64,000 bases of DNA from an uncultured Bacteroides sp. (GTDB taxonomy: Bacteria; Bacteroidota; Bacteroidia; Bacteroidales; UBA932), in the NCBI GenBank assembly GCA_900543205.1, contig UQQM01000006.1, forward strand, positions 13,501-77,500, given 5' to 3'. Both the position numbers and the translations under genes were made by a program. The notes under the pieces are model-generated. The model was not told the DNA's origin and ran no database searches. It saw only the letters and a program-made list of their open reading frames with translations. This document shows, one piece after another, positions 37,031-46,717 of the stretch. Position 1 is the first letter of the stretch. Each line of letters opens with the position of its first letter.

Positions 37031-39637
37031 TTACAATTTCACGACCGTACGGGTGTACTCGCCGCCACCGAAACTGACGTTCACGGTATATTTGCCGGGA
37101 GCATAGCCGCGCATGTCAATCACTGCGGGGTCGAACACGCTGACCTGCGAGGTCTCGTCATATACGAGGGCTCCGGTCGAAGTGCTTATCCTGATGGTCG
37201 TCTCCGCCTCGTCGAGAGTGCGCACGTTGAGATAGTCGCTCACCGGGTTGGGGAACACTTCCAGCGGGGACTCGGGGTTCTTCACGACCACGCTGAAGGA
37301 CAGCGAGCACTGCTCTCCCATGACGTCGGTCGCGGTGACCGTGATTTCGGTATTTCCGAACGCCAGTGCGGTCACGTAGGCCATGTTACCCGTCACGGTG
37401 GCATGGACCGTGCCGGGGCTGCTGTTGGCGATGCTCCACTTCAGGGTCTCTCCGTCGGGGTCGCTGATCAGCCCGGCCAAATCGATTTCGACGGCCTCGC
37501 CCACACGGGTGAGAAGCACGTCTTCGGCAGCGCCGGTCGCGACGGGCGCACGGTTTTCAAGTATGCTGTACTCCACGGTCTCGGAGGCCGATGCACCGTA
37601 AGCGTCGGTGAAGCTGATTTTCGCGCTGTAGTCTCCGACAGGGGCGGCGGTGCCGACGACGGTGAGCACCCACTCGTTCTCCGCGTCTCCTTCAGTGAAG
37701 GTCGCCGCATCGGAACCCGCTTCGAAGCTCATGTTCATATTGTGCCCGTCAGGGTCGGTGACCGTAAAGCTGCGGCGCACGGTCTGGAACGGCCTGATCT
37801 CTATCCTTCCCGTCTCCTCCGAGGCGATTACGGGGGCGTTGTTGGACGTGGTGCTCACAGCCTTTATCTCCGACAGGGCGGAATAGTTGTGCTGATAGTC
37901 GTAGCCCGTGATTGTAACGTAATATGCTGCCGAGAAGTCGAGATCAGGAATCCGGCCGCCGATGGCGTCGCCCACGTTCCTGTCATCCACCGTAACCACG
38001 GCGCTGGCAACATCCTCGGGAAGATTCCTGGGATCGACGCCCTCAAGCAGAGACCTGTCGGTCGAGGCAAGAAGCAGGTAGCCGAACGCCTTGCCGTTGT
38101 CTTCGTCGGCGGTCACGGTCCATTCGAAGGCTATGCTGCCGCCCAGTCCCTGCACCTCATAGTCCTCCACAGGCTCGGGAGGAATCGAGCCTCCGTAGGT
38201 GAAGGCTCCGTAGGCGTCGAGCATGGGGCCGATGTTCTCGCTTGAAGTAATGATATCGGGGTTGGCTCCGCCTATTATCCGCTCACGAAGCATGTCATTG
38301 GTGAAGCCGGGGCCTCCGAACTCCGAAATCAGCAGGGCCGCAACACCGCTCGCGAAGGGGCAGGCCATTGAGGTTCCGTTCATATTGGCGTACCTGTTGT
38401 CCGGGATGGTGCTGTATATCGATGATCCGGGCGCACAGATGTCCACCCAGTCGCCATAGTTCGAATAGCTGGCCTTCCTGCTGTTGGAAGCCACCGCCGC
38501 GACTCCTACCACGCGCTCGTAGTCCGCAGGAACTCCGTAGGGGATATTTTCGTTGCCCGCCGCAAAGAACACGATTCCGCCCTTCATGGGAGAATCGGGG
38601 AGCTGATTGCCATAATTGTCGCAGCCTGCATTGTCGATGAAATAATCGATTGCTGCCTTCTCGTATGACGATATCTCGTCCTCACTCGCCCTCTGCAGCT
38701 CATCAGCGCTGATTATTCCGTTCATGTCGAGGTCATAGTTGCTGCCCCAGCTGTTCTGGGCGATGAGGGCCCCGTTGTCGGCGGCATAGCGTATGGCCTC
38801 AGCCGCTGCCATGGTCTCGATGTATTCGGAGTCTCCGACCTGGCATGACATGATGCGCACGCCCCTGATGCTCCGCTCCGCGTCACCGCCGGCTATTCCG
38901 CTGACTCCTATGCCGTTGTTGTTGACGGCCGAGATGACTCCGGCAATGTGCGTGCCGTGCTCTCCTCCCTCAACGTTGTAGCTGCTGGCTCCCGACATGA
39001 AATTGCGGCTTCCTCCGGGGCCGGCGGGGATGCAGTTGGCAGCAAGGTCCTCGTGGTCAAGGTCCACTCCCTGGTCGACCACGGCGACAATCACCTCCTC
39101 GGAACCGCAGGTGTACTCATCCCATACGCGCTCCACGTTGATGTCGGCGCCCGAATCATTGTAGAAGCCCCACTGCTGGTAATAATAAGGGTCGTTGAAG
39201 GCGGTCAGCTTCGCCTTGCGCGCAGGCTCGGCCTCGATGACGCCCGGCAGCAGGGCCAGGTCGTCAGCAGCTTTGGTCACGGCCGAACGCTCCGGATCCA
39301 GGGTCACTGCGTACCAGAGATGGAGACCGTAACGGCGCTGCCTCTCGAGGAAACGCTCGTCATCGGAGAAAATCCTCCTGACGGAAGTTATCCCGAGCTC
39401 GTCGACGAGTTCGTTGAAGGGCATGGACTTGGTGTAGAGCTTGCCTGCGGAGAAATCGTCTCCGAGCAGGGCTGCGGTCTCTTCGTCGAACTTGACCGCC
39501 ACTTCGGAAGTGTAGGCCGCATCCGGCTGAATCCCGGTCCCGCCGGTCGTCTGCGGTTCTTCCAGTTCGATCTTGGTGCAGGAGAATACGGCAGCTGCCG
39601 CAACCATGCACAAAAGCAGATAATTGTTCCTTTTCAT
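37031..39637 (-). CDS. S8 subtilisin-like protease with type IX sorting domain (left arm)
   Basis: 868 aa. A lipobox-like VFSC follows the signal sequence. A propeptide covers about residues 45-150. The subtilase domain has Asp188 (VVDQGVD), His227 (HGTHIAG), oxyanion Asn362 (AAGNEN) and Ser423 (GTSMACP). An EF-hand-like loop, DLDMNGIISADE (residues 302-313), is inserted in the catalytic domain. Two Ig/cadherin-like domains and a type A CTD follow (VFPNPVSDYLNV to the C-terminus). It should be secreted to the surface by the type IX system. It starts 6 bp after the upstream gene and is followed by the PorV-like barrel. Confidence 0.93.
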   Translation of the reverse strand: MKRNNYLLLCMVAAAAVFSCTKIELEEPQTTGGTGIQPDAAYTSEVAVKFDEETAALLGDDFSAGKLYTKSMPFNELVDELGITSVRRIFSDDERFLERQRRYGLHLWYAVTLDPERSAVTKAADDLALLPGVIEAEPARKAKLTAFNDPYYYQQWGFYNDSGADINVERVWDEYTCGSEEVIVAVVDQGVDLDHEDLAANCIPAGPGGSRNFMSGASSYNVEGGEHGTHIAGVISAVNNNGIGVSGIAGGDAERSIRGVRIMSCQVGDSEYIETMAAAEAIRYAADNGALIAQNSWGSNYDLDMNGIISADELQRASEDEISSYEKAAIDYFIDNAGCDNYGNQLPDSPMKGGIVFFAAGNENIPYGVPADYERVVGVAAVASNSRKASYSNYGDWVDICAPGSSIYSTIPDNRYANMNGTSMACPFASGVAALLISEFGGPGFTNDMLRERIIGGANPDIITSSENIGPMLDAYGAFTYGGSIPPEPVEDYEVQGLGGSIAFEWTVTADEDNGKAFGYLLLASTDRSLLEGVDPRNLPEDVASAVVTVDDRNVGDAIGGRIPDLDFSAAYYVTITGYDYQHNYSALSEIKAVSTTSNNAPVIASEETGRIEIRPFQTVRRSFTVTDPDGHNMNMSFEAGSDAATFTEGDAENEWVLTVVGTAAPVGDYSAKISFTDAYGASASETVEYSILENRAPVATGAAEDVLLTRVGEAVEIDLAGLISDPDGETLKWSIANSSPGTVHATVTGNMAYVTALAFGNTEITVTATDVMGEQCSLSFSVVVKNPESPLEVFPNPVSDYLNVRTLDEAETTIRISTSTGALVYDETSQVSVFDPAVIDMRGYAPGKYTVNVSFGGGEYTRTVVKL

Positions 39638-39643
39638 AAATCC

Positions 39644-40333
39644 TTAAAGGGTATACAGATAGTCAACGAGGGCAGCGAGGTCGTCGGTCCTGTTGAACTT
39701 TATTTTCCCGGTCTTGATGAACTGCTTGACGGCATCCTTGTCGATGCCGGGGATTCCGAGCACGTCCACCCTCGAGGCCGGCACGAAGCGACCCTTGTAA
39801 TAGATGCCGCTGATTTCCCTCAGTTCAAGGACCTGGCCTTCCGACCTCTCGCTCACGAGGTCGTCGAGGCTGCGGTTCACGGAATAGTCCATCCCGCTGT
39901 TCAGGGCGGACAGGGAGAGTCCGGAGGTGGACGCTATCGAGGACTTGCCGTAGCCTATGTCGGAACTGCTCATGGCATCGGCGTCGATGACCGTCTTGAG
40001 CAGGACCGCGCTGCTGGCCGTGTTCTTCACAATCTTCATCATGCGGCCCTCCACGCACATGTAGGAGTCATCCCCTATCACGAGCAGGGCTATGGTATTC
40101 AGGTCGGCCTGCATTATGATACCGTTCTCGACATAGTGGACGCGCCCGTTCGCGATGTTCACGTTGAGCTTGTCGTAGTTCAGGGTATTGCCCCTGTGTG
40201 TGACTATCCTTCCCTCCCTGAAATCTTCATAGACATACGGCCAGGTGGTAGTAGGTTCGTATTCCACCGCTCCGGCAGCAACGCTGGAGAGCAGGGACAG
40301 GACGGATAGCAGGAGAAGCTTGGGTTTCATCAT
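39644..40333 (-). CDS. Conserved-looking secreted protein of unknown function
   Basis: 229 aa (227 after signal start variants; two ATGs in tandem). The signal peptide ends near SVAAGA. No family is recognised with confidence. The C-terminal ~45 residues (IPGIDKDAVKQFIKTGKIKF) look like a small helical motif. It is first of the three-gene unit with the subtilase and PorV-like barrel, and no counterpart is found in the right arm. Confidence 0.7.
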   Translation of the reverse strand: MMKPKLLLLSVLSLLSSVAAGAVEYEPTTTWPYVYEDFREGRIVTHRGNTLNYDKLNVNIANGRVHYVENGIIMQADLNTIALLVIGDDSYMCVEGRMMKIVKNTASSAVLLKTVIDADAMSSSDIGYGKSSIASTSGLSLSALNSGMDYSVNRSLDDLVSERSEGQVLELREISGIYYKGRFVPASRVDVLGIPGIDKDAVKQFIKTGKIKFNRTDDLAALVDYLYTL

Positions 40334-40338
40334 TCAAA

Positions 40339-40346
40339 CAAATATA
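40339..40346 (-). promoter_or_regulatory. Candidate -7 element for the left subtilase unit
   Basis: TATATTTG on the minus strand matches TAnnTTTG exactly and ends five bases before the first ATG (40333). The transcript would be almost leaderless. It separates the subtilase unit from the susC operon upstream. Confidence 0.45.
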
Positions 40347-40360
40347 CGAGATTTATTGCA

Positions 40361-40398
40361 GAAAGTCCGCAAGGGCCATGGGGCTCAAACGGACTTTC
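40361..40398 (-). terminator. Hairpin after the left susCD-lipoprotein unit
   Basis: Nine-bp perfect arms (GAAAGTCCG, 40361-40369 with 40390-40398) lie 26 bp past the lipoprotein stop. The T tract is poor, so termination is plausible, not certain. Confidence 0.45.
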
Positions 40399-40423
40399 AG
40401 CTGTAAAAGACAGAGACTATGTC

Positions 40424-41302
40424 CTACTTCTTGGTGAAGATAACCTCCTGAGGGAAGTACATGTCATAGTAGCTTATGCTGTTGCCATCAAGGTAGCCCA
40501 GGAACCAGCCGTACTCGGTGGTCAGGGTGCCGTCATCCTCAATCCTCAGGTACCAGTTGTCAAGGGCGACTCCTTGGCTACTGTACTCCGATATTCCGTA
40601 GAACATGATATCCTCTCCGTCGTAGTTGGTGATGACCTGCTCGGCGGCAACGTTGATCATACCGCCGCTGACCACTCCGACAAGGGGTTCGGGCCCGAGA
40701 GGAGCGAACGTATCGGCGATTCCGTCGATGGTGACCTGGTCGAGCGATCCTTCCACTGCGGAAATCGTAATCTCGATGGTGGCGCTTGCTCCCTGCGCAT
40801 CCTGGAGAGTGTTGGAAGTATAGGTTCCAAGGATGTCGGCAAGAGGATTGTCGGTATCCTGGATGGTCACGGTAATCTCCCTGAGCCCGCCGAGGGTATA
40901 GCCGTCGGAGGCGCTGAGGATACGGATGGTGAACTGGGCTTCGCCGTTGGTACCATCAATATCCACGATGTTGACCTTGATTGCACCTTCCGAAGTGCCG
41001 TCGAAGGTCAGAACCCCGTTCGCAGGCTCGATGGAGAAGTTCTCGCCGGCATGGGCGGTGTTCTCAACGACCTCGAAGGTCACGGTAGTGTTGGCACCCT
41101 CAGACCTGGGGAAGGCGAGATCGCCGTCCTTGGTGTAGGCATAGACCGGAATCACCACGGATCCCGCATCCTCCCTGACGGTCAGCGAAGAGGCGTCGAA
41201 GGCCACGAAGGACGAAGTGGTGTATTCGATCTTCTGGTTGCAGGCCGCAAGACCGAACACGAGCGCAGCTCCGGCCGCTATTTTGAAAAACGTCTTGTTC
41301 AT
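40424..41302 (-). CDS. Surface lipoprotein with Calx-beta-like domain (left arm)
   Basis: 292 aa from the ATG at 41302 (MNKTFFKIAAG); an ATG three codons up is possible. The signal ends in a lipobox (LAAC). Residues ~30-130 resemble a Calx-beta domain (GSVVIPVYA, HAGENFSIEPANGVLTFDGT, ILSASDGY). The rest is an unrecognised beta-rich domain. It sits where SusE/F-type glycan- or peptide-binding lipoproteins usually lie, 19 bp after susD. It corresponds by position to the right-arm lipoprotein at 51546, though sequence similarity is not obvious. Confidence 0.8.
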   Translation of the reverse strand: MNKTFFKIAAGAALVFGLAACNQKIEYTTSSFVAFDASSLTVREDAGSVVIPVYAYTKDGDLAFPRSEGANTTVTFEVVENTAHAGENFSIEPANGVLTFDGTSEGAIKVNIVDIDGTNGEAQFTIRILSASDGYTLGGLREITVTIQDTDNPLADILGTYTSNTLQDAQGASATIEITISAVEGSLDQVTIDGIADTFAPLGPEPLVGVVSGGMINVAAEQVITNYDGEDIMFYGISEYSSQGVALDNWYLRIEDDGTLTTEYGWFLGYLDGNSISYYDMYFPQEVIFTKK

Positions 41303-41321
41303 GATTCTCAATTTATCTGAA

Positions 41322-42848
41322 TTACTCTACAACAGTTACTCCGTAACCCTCGTTCTGCACGAGGTTGAGGTTGGTCTGCATTTCGTGAGTAGGGATGGGC
41401 CAGTTGAAGTGGAAATCGTCGGCAGCCATCACCTTGTCGGCGAAATTGGCTCCGGTGGCCACGGCGTTCGCGGCACCGCTCTGGACGGGACGTCCGCTGT
41501 AGCCCTCACCCCACCTCTTGAGGCAGCTGAAGTACAAGCCTTCGCCCACCACCTCACGATACCACTCGTTGTGGATGTATTCCTCGGTGGCGGGGGTTGC
41601 CGTCGCACGCCTTGCACGCTGCAGGGTCTGCAGTGCGGTGGTCGCGGCAGCGGTGTTGCCGGCCTCGAAGTTCGCCTCGGCCGCAATCAGGTACATCTCG
41701 CTGATGAGGAAGGGCTTGACCGCATGTCCGGAATTGGGCACCTCGGACGAAGGGTTGAGATCCGCATTGCCACGGTATTTGGTGAATACGGAGAACTGCG
41801 AGCTTCCCTCGTTGTACCAGGTTCCGCTGTGGAATGAAGGATAGTCGCCGCTATCGAACCACTGTGCGAGCCTGAGGTCGTTCGCATCGTAGGCGTCGAG
41901 CAGAGTCTGGGAAGGAATATACTGCGCATGATAGTAGAGTCCCCTGTCGGGATCGTTGCTCATGTTGGTATAAATCGCATGTGTGCCGATACCTTCGCTT
42001 GGTGATGCGTAGAACTGGAGCACGGGCTCATTGCCGTTGTCCGAAGACCACTCGTTCGCCATCTGCGACGCAGTGCTGGAGAGGGAATATCCGGCGTCGG
42101 AATCAATCACCCTCTGGGCATAGCTTGCAGCCTGACCGTAGTCCTGGGTGTCAAGATAGTAGCGGGCATACATGAAGTTCACCGCATCGATGGTGGGGCG
42201 CTGTGCCCTCACCTCGCCGGGGACTCCAGCAAGCAGGAAGGCGGCAGAGTCGAGGTCGGCCTTGATCTGGTCATAGACCTCGGCGACGGTGGACCTTGCA
42301 GGACGCGCGTTCTGGTCATATTCGGTCACGATGGGCACGCAGAGATCCTGGTCTGCGGTCTCAGGGTTGTATACCTTGCCGAAATGCCTTGCCAGATGCA
42401 TGTAGGCGAAAGCCCTGGCGAGGAAAGCCTCTCCCCTCGCTACGTCCGCAGCTGACTTGAGCTCTTCAGGGACAACCCTGGCACCTTCGATGAAGATGTT
42501 GAAGTTCTTGATTGATACATAGGGATTCGACCAGTTCAGCTCCACGAACTCGCTGCTCGGGCCGAAGGAATTGTCGCCCCTGTGCTCGGGCCCCATGTTG
42601 TTGCCATAGTCCGCAGCGGCGTTGAAATAGTTGACCATAACGTCGGGCAGCATGTCGAAGGTCCCGGACTCGCATGCCCTGAAGCAGTACATCACGTTCG
42701 CCTCGAAGCCCTCGAGGTCGGACTCGCTGGTAATCAGCTGGTCTCCGGGATTGTAGCTTATGGTACCCTTGGGTATGAGATCCAGATTGCAGGATACCGT
42801 GCCGGCCAGAAGGGCGCCTGCCGCTATATATTTGATTATATTCTTCAT
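41322..42848 (-). CDS. SusD/RagB-family lipoprotein (left arm)
   Basis: 508 aa. Lipobox TVSC. SusD motifs are present (ARGEAFLARAFAYMHLARHF; LISEMYLIAAEANFEAGNTA; VVGEGLYFSCLKRWGEGYSG). It starts 22 bp after its susC partner and, with it, should form a lidded import channel. The substrate cannot be read. The linked protease makes peptides a reasonable guess, by analogy with RagAB of Porphyromonas gingivalis. Confidence 0.93.
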   Translation of the reverse strand: MKNIIKYIAAGALLAGTVSCNLDLIPKGTISYNPGDQLITSESDLEGFEANVMYCFRACESGTFDMLPDVMVNYFNAAADYGNNMGPEHRGDNSFGPSSEFVELNWSNPYVSIKNFNIFIEGARVVPEELKSAADVARGEAFLARAFAYMHLARHFGKVYNPETADQDLCVPIVTEYDQNARPARSTVAEVYDQIKADLDSAAFLLAGVPGEVRAQRPTIDAVNFMYARYYLDTQDYGQAASYAQRVIDSDAGYSLSSTASQMANEWSSDNGNEPVLQFYASPSEGIGTHAIYTNMSNDPDRGLYYHAQYIPSQTLLDAYDANDLRLAQWFDSGDYPSFHSGTWYNEGSSQFSVFTKYRGNADLNPSSEVPNSGHAVKPFLISEMYLIAAEANFEAGNTAAATTALQTLQRARRATATPATEEYIHNEWYREVVGEGLYFSCLKRWGEGYSGRPVQSGAANAVATGANFADKVMAADDFHFNWPIPTHEMQTNLNLVQNEGYGVTVVE

Positions 42849-42870
42849 ATTGTATATCCTCTTTGTTTGA

Positions 42871-45867
42871 CTAGAAAGTAATCTCTATACCTCCGAGCAC
42901 CTGCTTGGAGTTACCGGCGACTCCGAGTGCGATGTTGCGGTTGAGCTCAGGGTCGATTCCGGAGTATTTGGTGAAGGTCAGGAGGTTACGTCCCGTGACG
43001 GTGATTCTGAAGCCCTTGAGCACGCCGTTTGACCATGCGAGAAGGCTCTCAGGGAGAGAATAGCCTATCTGAAGGTTCTTCAGACGCAGGAAGGAAGCGT
43101 CCTCGATAAGGTGGGAGTCGAACTGCATCTGAACGCCGGAACTCCAGTCGGGATACTTGGCATCAGTGTTGTCGGGAGTCCAGAAGTCAGCCACGTCCTT
43201 GTTCTGGTTCTCGGTCGGAGCGGTGTTCGGGTTGGCATAGAAGAACGCATCGTTGTTGACCATGTTCTTGCCGAGCACGTAGGAGAAGTCTGCCTGGACT
43301 GAAAGGCCCCTCCAGCCTCCGGCCAGAGTGAAGCCTCCGGTGATGGGAGCGAATATCTGCTTGCCGGTGTTCTGTATCAGCTCGTCCTCGTTGAAGGTCT
43401 TGGTGACCCTCTCGGGATCCATGGTGGTCACGTCCTTGTTCTCACCGGGCAGATACCACATGGGCTGACCGTCGGCGGGGTCGACGCCCGCATAGATAGG
43501 ATAGTAGAGGGATACGGGCTGGCCCACCACGTAAGCGACTCCGGTGCCTGCAATCTCCCAGCGCTGCCTTCCGTCGAACAGCTCGAGAATCTTGGAGTGG
43601 TTGTAGTTGAAGGTGGTATTGAACCTGAGGAAGTGGTCAGAGCCCCTGAGGATGTCCACGCCGAGGGTGATGTCGATACCCCTGTTGCTCATCGAGCCCA
43701 CGTTCTGCATCACCTCGTCGAAACCGGTGGTGTAGGGATTGGGCACGTCCATCAGCATGGAGGAGGTGGTCCTGTCGTAGAACTCGAAGGCGAAGTCGAC
43801 GCGGTCGAATACGCGTCCGGAAAGGCCTACGGTCAGCAGGGCCTGCTGCTCCCAGGTCAGCTGGTTGTTGGCGGGCTGGATTACCGCGAGACCAGAATTA
43901 TCCTGATAGCTTCCGCTGGCGCCTACGAGACCGAGGGACTCATAGTCACCGATTTCCGCGTTACCCTGGGTACCGTAGCTGGCCTTGAGGTCGAGGGCGT
44001 TGATCCATCCCTGTGAGGCCATGAAAGGCTCCCTCCTGATGTTCCACCTGAGACCGGCTGACCAGAAGGTCGCGTTCCTGACTGCGGAGCCGAAACGTGA
44101 GGATGCGTCGTTACGCACGGTCACGTCGGCATAGTACTTGTCGAACAGGGAGTAGTCGGCATGTCCGAAGAAGGAGAGGAACTTGGACTGTGTGGATGAC
44201 TCGGATACGCGGTAGGTAGACTGCTGACCGTTCTGGAGGATCTGGGTCCTGTCGTCGGTGTAGCCCTCGGCGTATGCCTCGAACAGTCTGTAGTCGTTGA
44301 TGATGCCCTCCTGTCCGAGAAGCACTGAAAACCTGTTGTTCACGTCTATGTCCATCGAATACTCGAGAGTATTCGTGACAGTCGCGGTATAGTTGATGTA
44401 GCTGTCCTTCAATACCACGGAAGTGGCGCCGAAATCATTGGCCATGGTAGCCGAAGAGCTGGCGTTCCTCAAGCTGATGGAACCGTCAATACCGGCCCTG
44501 CTCACGAACTTGAGGTTCTTCACGGGCTCGATTTCCACGTATGCGCTTCCGTTGACACCGTAGCGGTCGGTGACGTCGGGCATGTTCTCAATATAGTAAT
44601 TGGGATTCAACATTCCCAGGTCGGGAAAGTAATCCTCATACACGTTGCCGTTCTCGTCGAGCGCCGGGAACAGAGGGTTGAGGAGGTAGGACAGACCTCC
44701 GGCCATATAGTTGGAGTTGTCGGCGGACGAACCCCAGTTGCCGTTCTGCTGGTTGGAGTCGAGCGAGAGGTTGAGGTTCACGCCGAACTTGAGCCAGTTG
44801 TTGGGATGTCCCTGCAGGTTGGAACGCAGGGTGTAGCGGTCGTAGAAATTTCCGATGGTGTAGCCCTCCTGGTGGTACTGGGAGGCAGATACCATGTATG
44901 CGACGGTCTTTCCGCCTCCTTCGATGGTGATGTCGTTCTGGTACTGGGGAGTAACCACGTTCATGAAGTACTCGTACCACTTGGTGTCATGGGTGAAGCC
45001 CTTGTCGATATAGTTGGTCTTTACCCAGGACTCGCTGTGAAGGCCTGACCTCACCCAGAAGTCCATGAGCTCGGAGCCGCTCATCATGTTGTTGTAGAGC
45101 TTCATGCTCGCCAAGGTGGAGATTCCGTACTGTGAGCGCACTGTCACAGAAGCGTCCTCGTTGTAGGAACCGGCCTTGGTGGTCACGTAAACGACGCCGT
45201 TGGCGGCACGTGAACCGTAGATTGAAGTGGCGGCCGCGTCCTTGAGGATGCTGATGCTCTCGATATCGTTGGGGTTCATCGCCATGATGGCTCGGGATGA
45301 TGAAGGGATACCGTCAATCACATAGAGAGGGGTGGTGCTGGAGTTCAGGGAGCCGACTCCGTGAAGGGTCATGGAGACCGCGTTGTCTCCGGCGACTCCG
45401 GACATCGAGAGAACCTGCAGACCTGCAACCTGGCCCTGGAGCTGGTCGAGGGCTGAAGAAGAAGGTGCGTTCTTGAGGGTCTCGGAATTCACGGTCTGGA
45501 CTGAACCTACGAGGTGCTCCACGCTCTTCGCCGAACCGTATCCTATGACCACGGTCTCCTCGAGCACCTCGGTGTCGGGATTCATCTCCACGTTCACCTC
45601 GGTCCTTCCGTTTATCTCGACTTCCAGTTCTTCATAGCCGATCGCTGAGAATTTCAGCACTGCGTCGGAAGGTGCGTTGATGGAATAGATACCGTCTGCA
45701 TCCGATGAAACTCCGTTCATGGTACCGCTTACCATGACGGATGCGAACGGAACGCCTTCGCCTGAAGACGCGTCGGTGATGACTCCGTACACTTCCCTGT
45801 CCTGGGCGAATGCACAAAGCGTCACAAACGCCGAGAAGGCGCTTAAAAACAGCTTCGCTTTTTTCAT
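42871..45867 (-). CDS. SusC-family TonB-dependent transporter (left arm)
   Basis: 998 aa from the ATG at 45867 (MKKAKLFLSAF); a GTG two codons up is possible. Signal peptide ends CAFAQ. A carboxypeptidase-like domain, plug (VEHLVGSVQTVN to NGVVYVTTKAG) and barrel ending GGIEITF follow. The first codons and the whole 5' leader lie inside the left 56-bp inverted repeat. The protein is clearly homologous to the right-arm SusC but diverged from the signal peptide onward. No perfect promoter element was found facing this gene in the present orientation. Confidence 0.93.
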   Translation of the reverse strand: MKKAKLFLSAFSAFVTLCAFAQDREVYGVITDASSGEGVPFASVMVSGTMNGVSSDADGIYSINAPSDAVLKFSAIGYEELEVEINGRTEVNVEMNPDTEVLEETVVIGYGSAKSVEHLVGSVQTVNSETLKNAPSSSALDQLQGQVAGLQVLSMSGVAGDNAVSMTLHGVGSLNSSTTPLYVIDGIPSSSRAIMAMNPNDIESISILKDAAATSIYGSRAANGVVYVTTKAGSYNEDASVTVRSQYGISTLASMKLYNNMMSGSELMDFWVRSGLHSESWVKTNYIDKGFTHDTKWYEYFMNVVTPQYQNDITIEGGGKTVAYMVSASQYHQEGYTIGNFYDRYTLRSNLQGHPNNWLKFGVNLNLSLDSNQQNGNWGSSADNSNYMAGGLSYLLNPLFPALDENGNVYEDYFPDLGMLNPNYYIENMPDVTDRYGVNGSAYVEIEPVKNLKFVSRAGIDGSISLRNASSSATMANDFGATSVVLKDSYINYTATVTNTLEYSMDIDVNNRFSVLLGQEGIINDYRLFEAYAEGYTDDRTQILQNGQQSTYRVSESSTQSKFLSFFGHADYSLFDKYYADVTVRNDASSRFGSAVRNATFWSAGLRWNIRREPFMASQGWINALDLKASYGTQGNAEIGDYESLGLVGASGSYQDNSGLAVIQPANNQLTWEQQALLTVGLSGRVFDRVDFAFEFYDRTTSSMLMDVPNPYTTGFDEVMQNVGSMSNRGIDITLGVDILRGSDHFLRFNTTFNYNHSKILELFDGRQRWEIAGTGVAYVVGQPVSLYYPIYAGVDPADGQPMWYLPGENKDVTTMDPERVTKTFNEDELIQNTGKQIFAPITGGFTLAGGWRGLSVQADFSYVLGKNMVNNDAFFYANPNTAPTENQNKDVADFWTPDNTDAKYPDWSSGVQMQFDSHLIEDASFLRLKNLQIGYSLPESLLAWSNGVLKGFRITVTGRNLLTFTKYSGIDPELNRNIALGVAGNSKQVLGGIEITF

Positions 45868-45909
45868 AAGCACTTACTTTAATTAAACATTATATACTAA
45901 CTACACGTT
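45854..45909. repeat. Left 56-bp inverted repeat (susC leader and start codon)
   Basis: It is the reverse complement of 46799-46854 at 55 of 56 positions; the single difference is at 45885. It covers the left susC ATG (45865-45867), its first codons and about 40 bp of leader. It contains a 10-bp palindrome with a non-palindromic centre (TAAGCACTTA, 45867-45876), which overlaps the start codon. Confidence 0.95.
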
Positions 45910-45923
45910 ATCTTTCTAACCTC

Positions 45924-45945
45924 CGCCCTATTAAAGGGGCGTTTT
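45924..45945 (+). terminator. Inward-facing hairpin at left end of the invertase segment
   Basis: A CGCCC/GGGCG stem (45924-45928 with 45937-45941) is followed by TTTT on the plus strand. It would stop transcripts running rightward into the invertase gene. A similar hairpin with the opposite direction lies at the right end. Confidence 0.5.
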
Positions 45946-45985
45946 CTTGTGCACACAGAAATTTCCATCCCAAAATTCAACTACC

Positions 45986-46606
45986 ATGGCAACATACGCA
46001 TACATCAGAGTCAGCACGCAGACTCAAACGCTTGAGAATCAGAGATTTGAAATCGAACAATGGTGCGGCAGGCACGAACTGGGCATCGACTTCTGGATTA
46101 CGGAGACCGTGTCCGGCACGGTGCGCTGGGAAAAGCGCAAGCTCGGGCGCACGGTGCGCAGGATGAAGAAGTCCGACCTGCTCGTCTGCACGGAAATCTC
46201 GCGGCTGGGGCGCAACATGCTGATGATAATGTCGGTGCTGAACGCGTGCACCCAGAAAGGTATCCATATCCGCACGATCAAGGACAATTTCAACCTCTCC
46301 GACAGCATCAACTCCAAGATAATAGTGTTCGCGTTCGCCCTCGCCGCCGAAATCGAGAGGAACCTCATATCGCAGCGCACCCGCGAGGCGCTTGCGGCGA
46401 GAAAACAGGCGGGAGTGCATCTCGGACGGCCTCCGGGCCCTTCGGGCAAGCTCTGCAGGGTCATGGCCGACCTTCCGAGAATCAACGAGATGCTCGCCGG
46501 CGGCGCCACGAAGACCGCAATGGCCCGCATGTACAAGATTCACCGTAACACATTGAATAAATGCCTGAAAGTGCAGAATCAGCAAAATGCAGTTATTACG
46601 GGATAG
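45986..46606 (+). CDS. Serine DNA invertase (Hin/Mpi-type small serine recombinase)
   Basis: 206 aa from MATYAYIRVSTQTQT (ATG at 45986); thirteen more codons lie open upstream but lack family sequence. The catalytic Ser is residue 10 in YIRVSTQ. The resolvase core continues with LVCTEISRLGRNMLMIMSVL and the long E helix (FAFALAAEIERNLISQRTREAL). A C-terminal helix-turn-helix follows (TKTAMARMYKIHRNTLNKCL). Small serine invertases of this kind flip DNA between inverted sites, as Mpi does at capsule promoters in Bacteroides fragilis. This gene lies alone between two divergent susC genes and within a pair of 56-bp inverted repeats. Confidence 0.93.
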   Translation: MATYAYIRVSTQTQTLENQRFEIEQWCGRHELGIDFWITETVSGTVRWEKRKLGRTVRRMKKSDLLVCTEISRLGRNMLMIMSVLNACTQKGIHIRTIKDNFNLSDSINSKIIVFAFALAAEIERNLISQRTREALAARKQAGVHLGRPPGPSGKLCRVMADLPRINEMLAGGATKTAMARMYKIHRNTLNKCLKVQNQQNAVITG

Positions 46607-46717
46607 TTTGCTTACGAATCGTTATTTTGGGGCGGTGAATTATATCGAATTGCAACCACCTCAATCGGATATGATTTTAATCTTTTTTCGGTAAATTGTA
46701 AATCAATAGTTTAGAAA

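Noticed and set aside
45947..45985. Longer start for the invertase (13 extra codons)
   Set aside because: The extra residues match nothing in the family, while MATYAYIRVS is the standard N-terminus with the catalytic Ser at residue 10.
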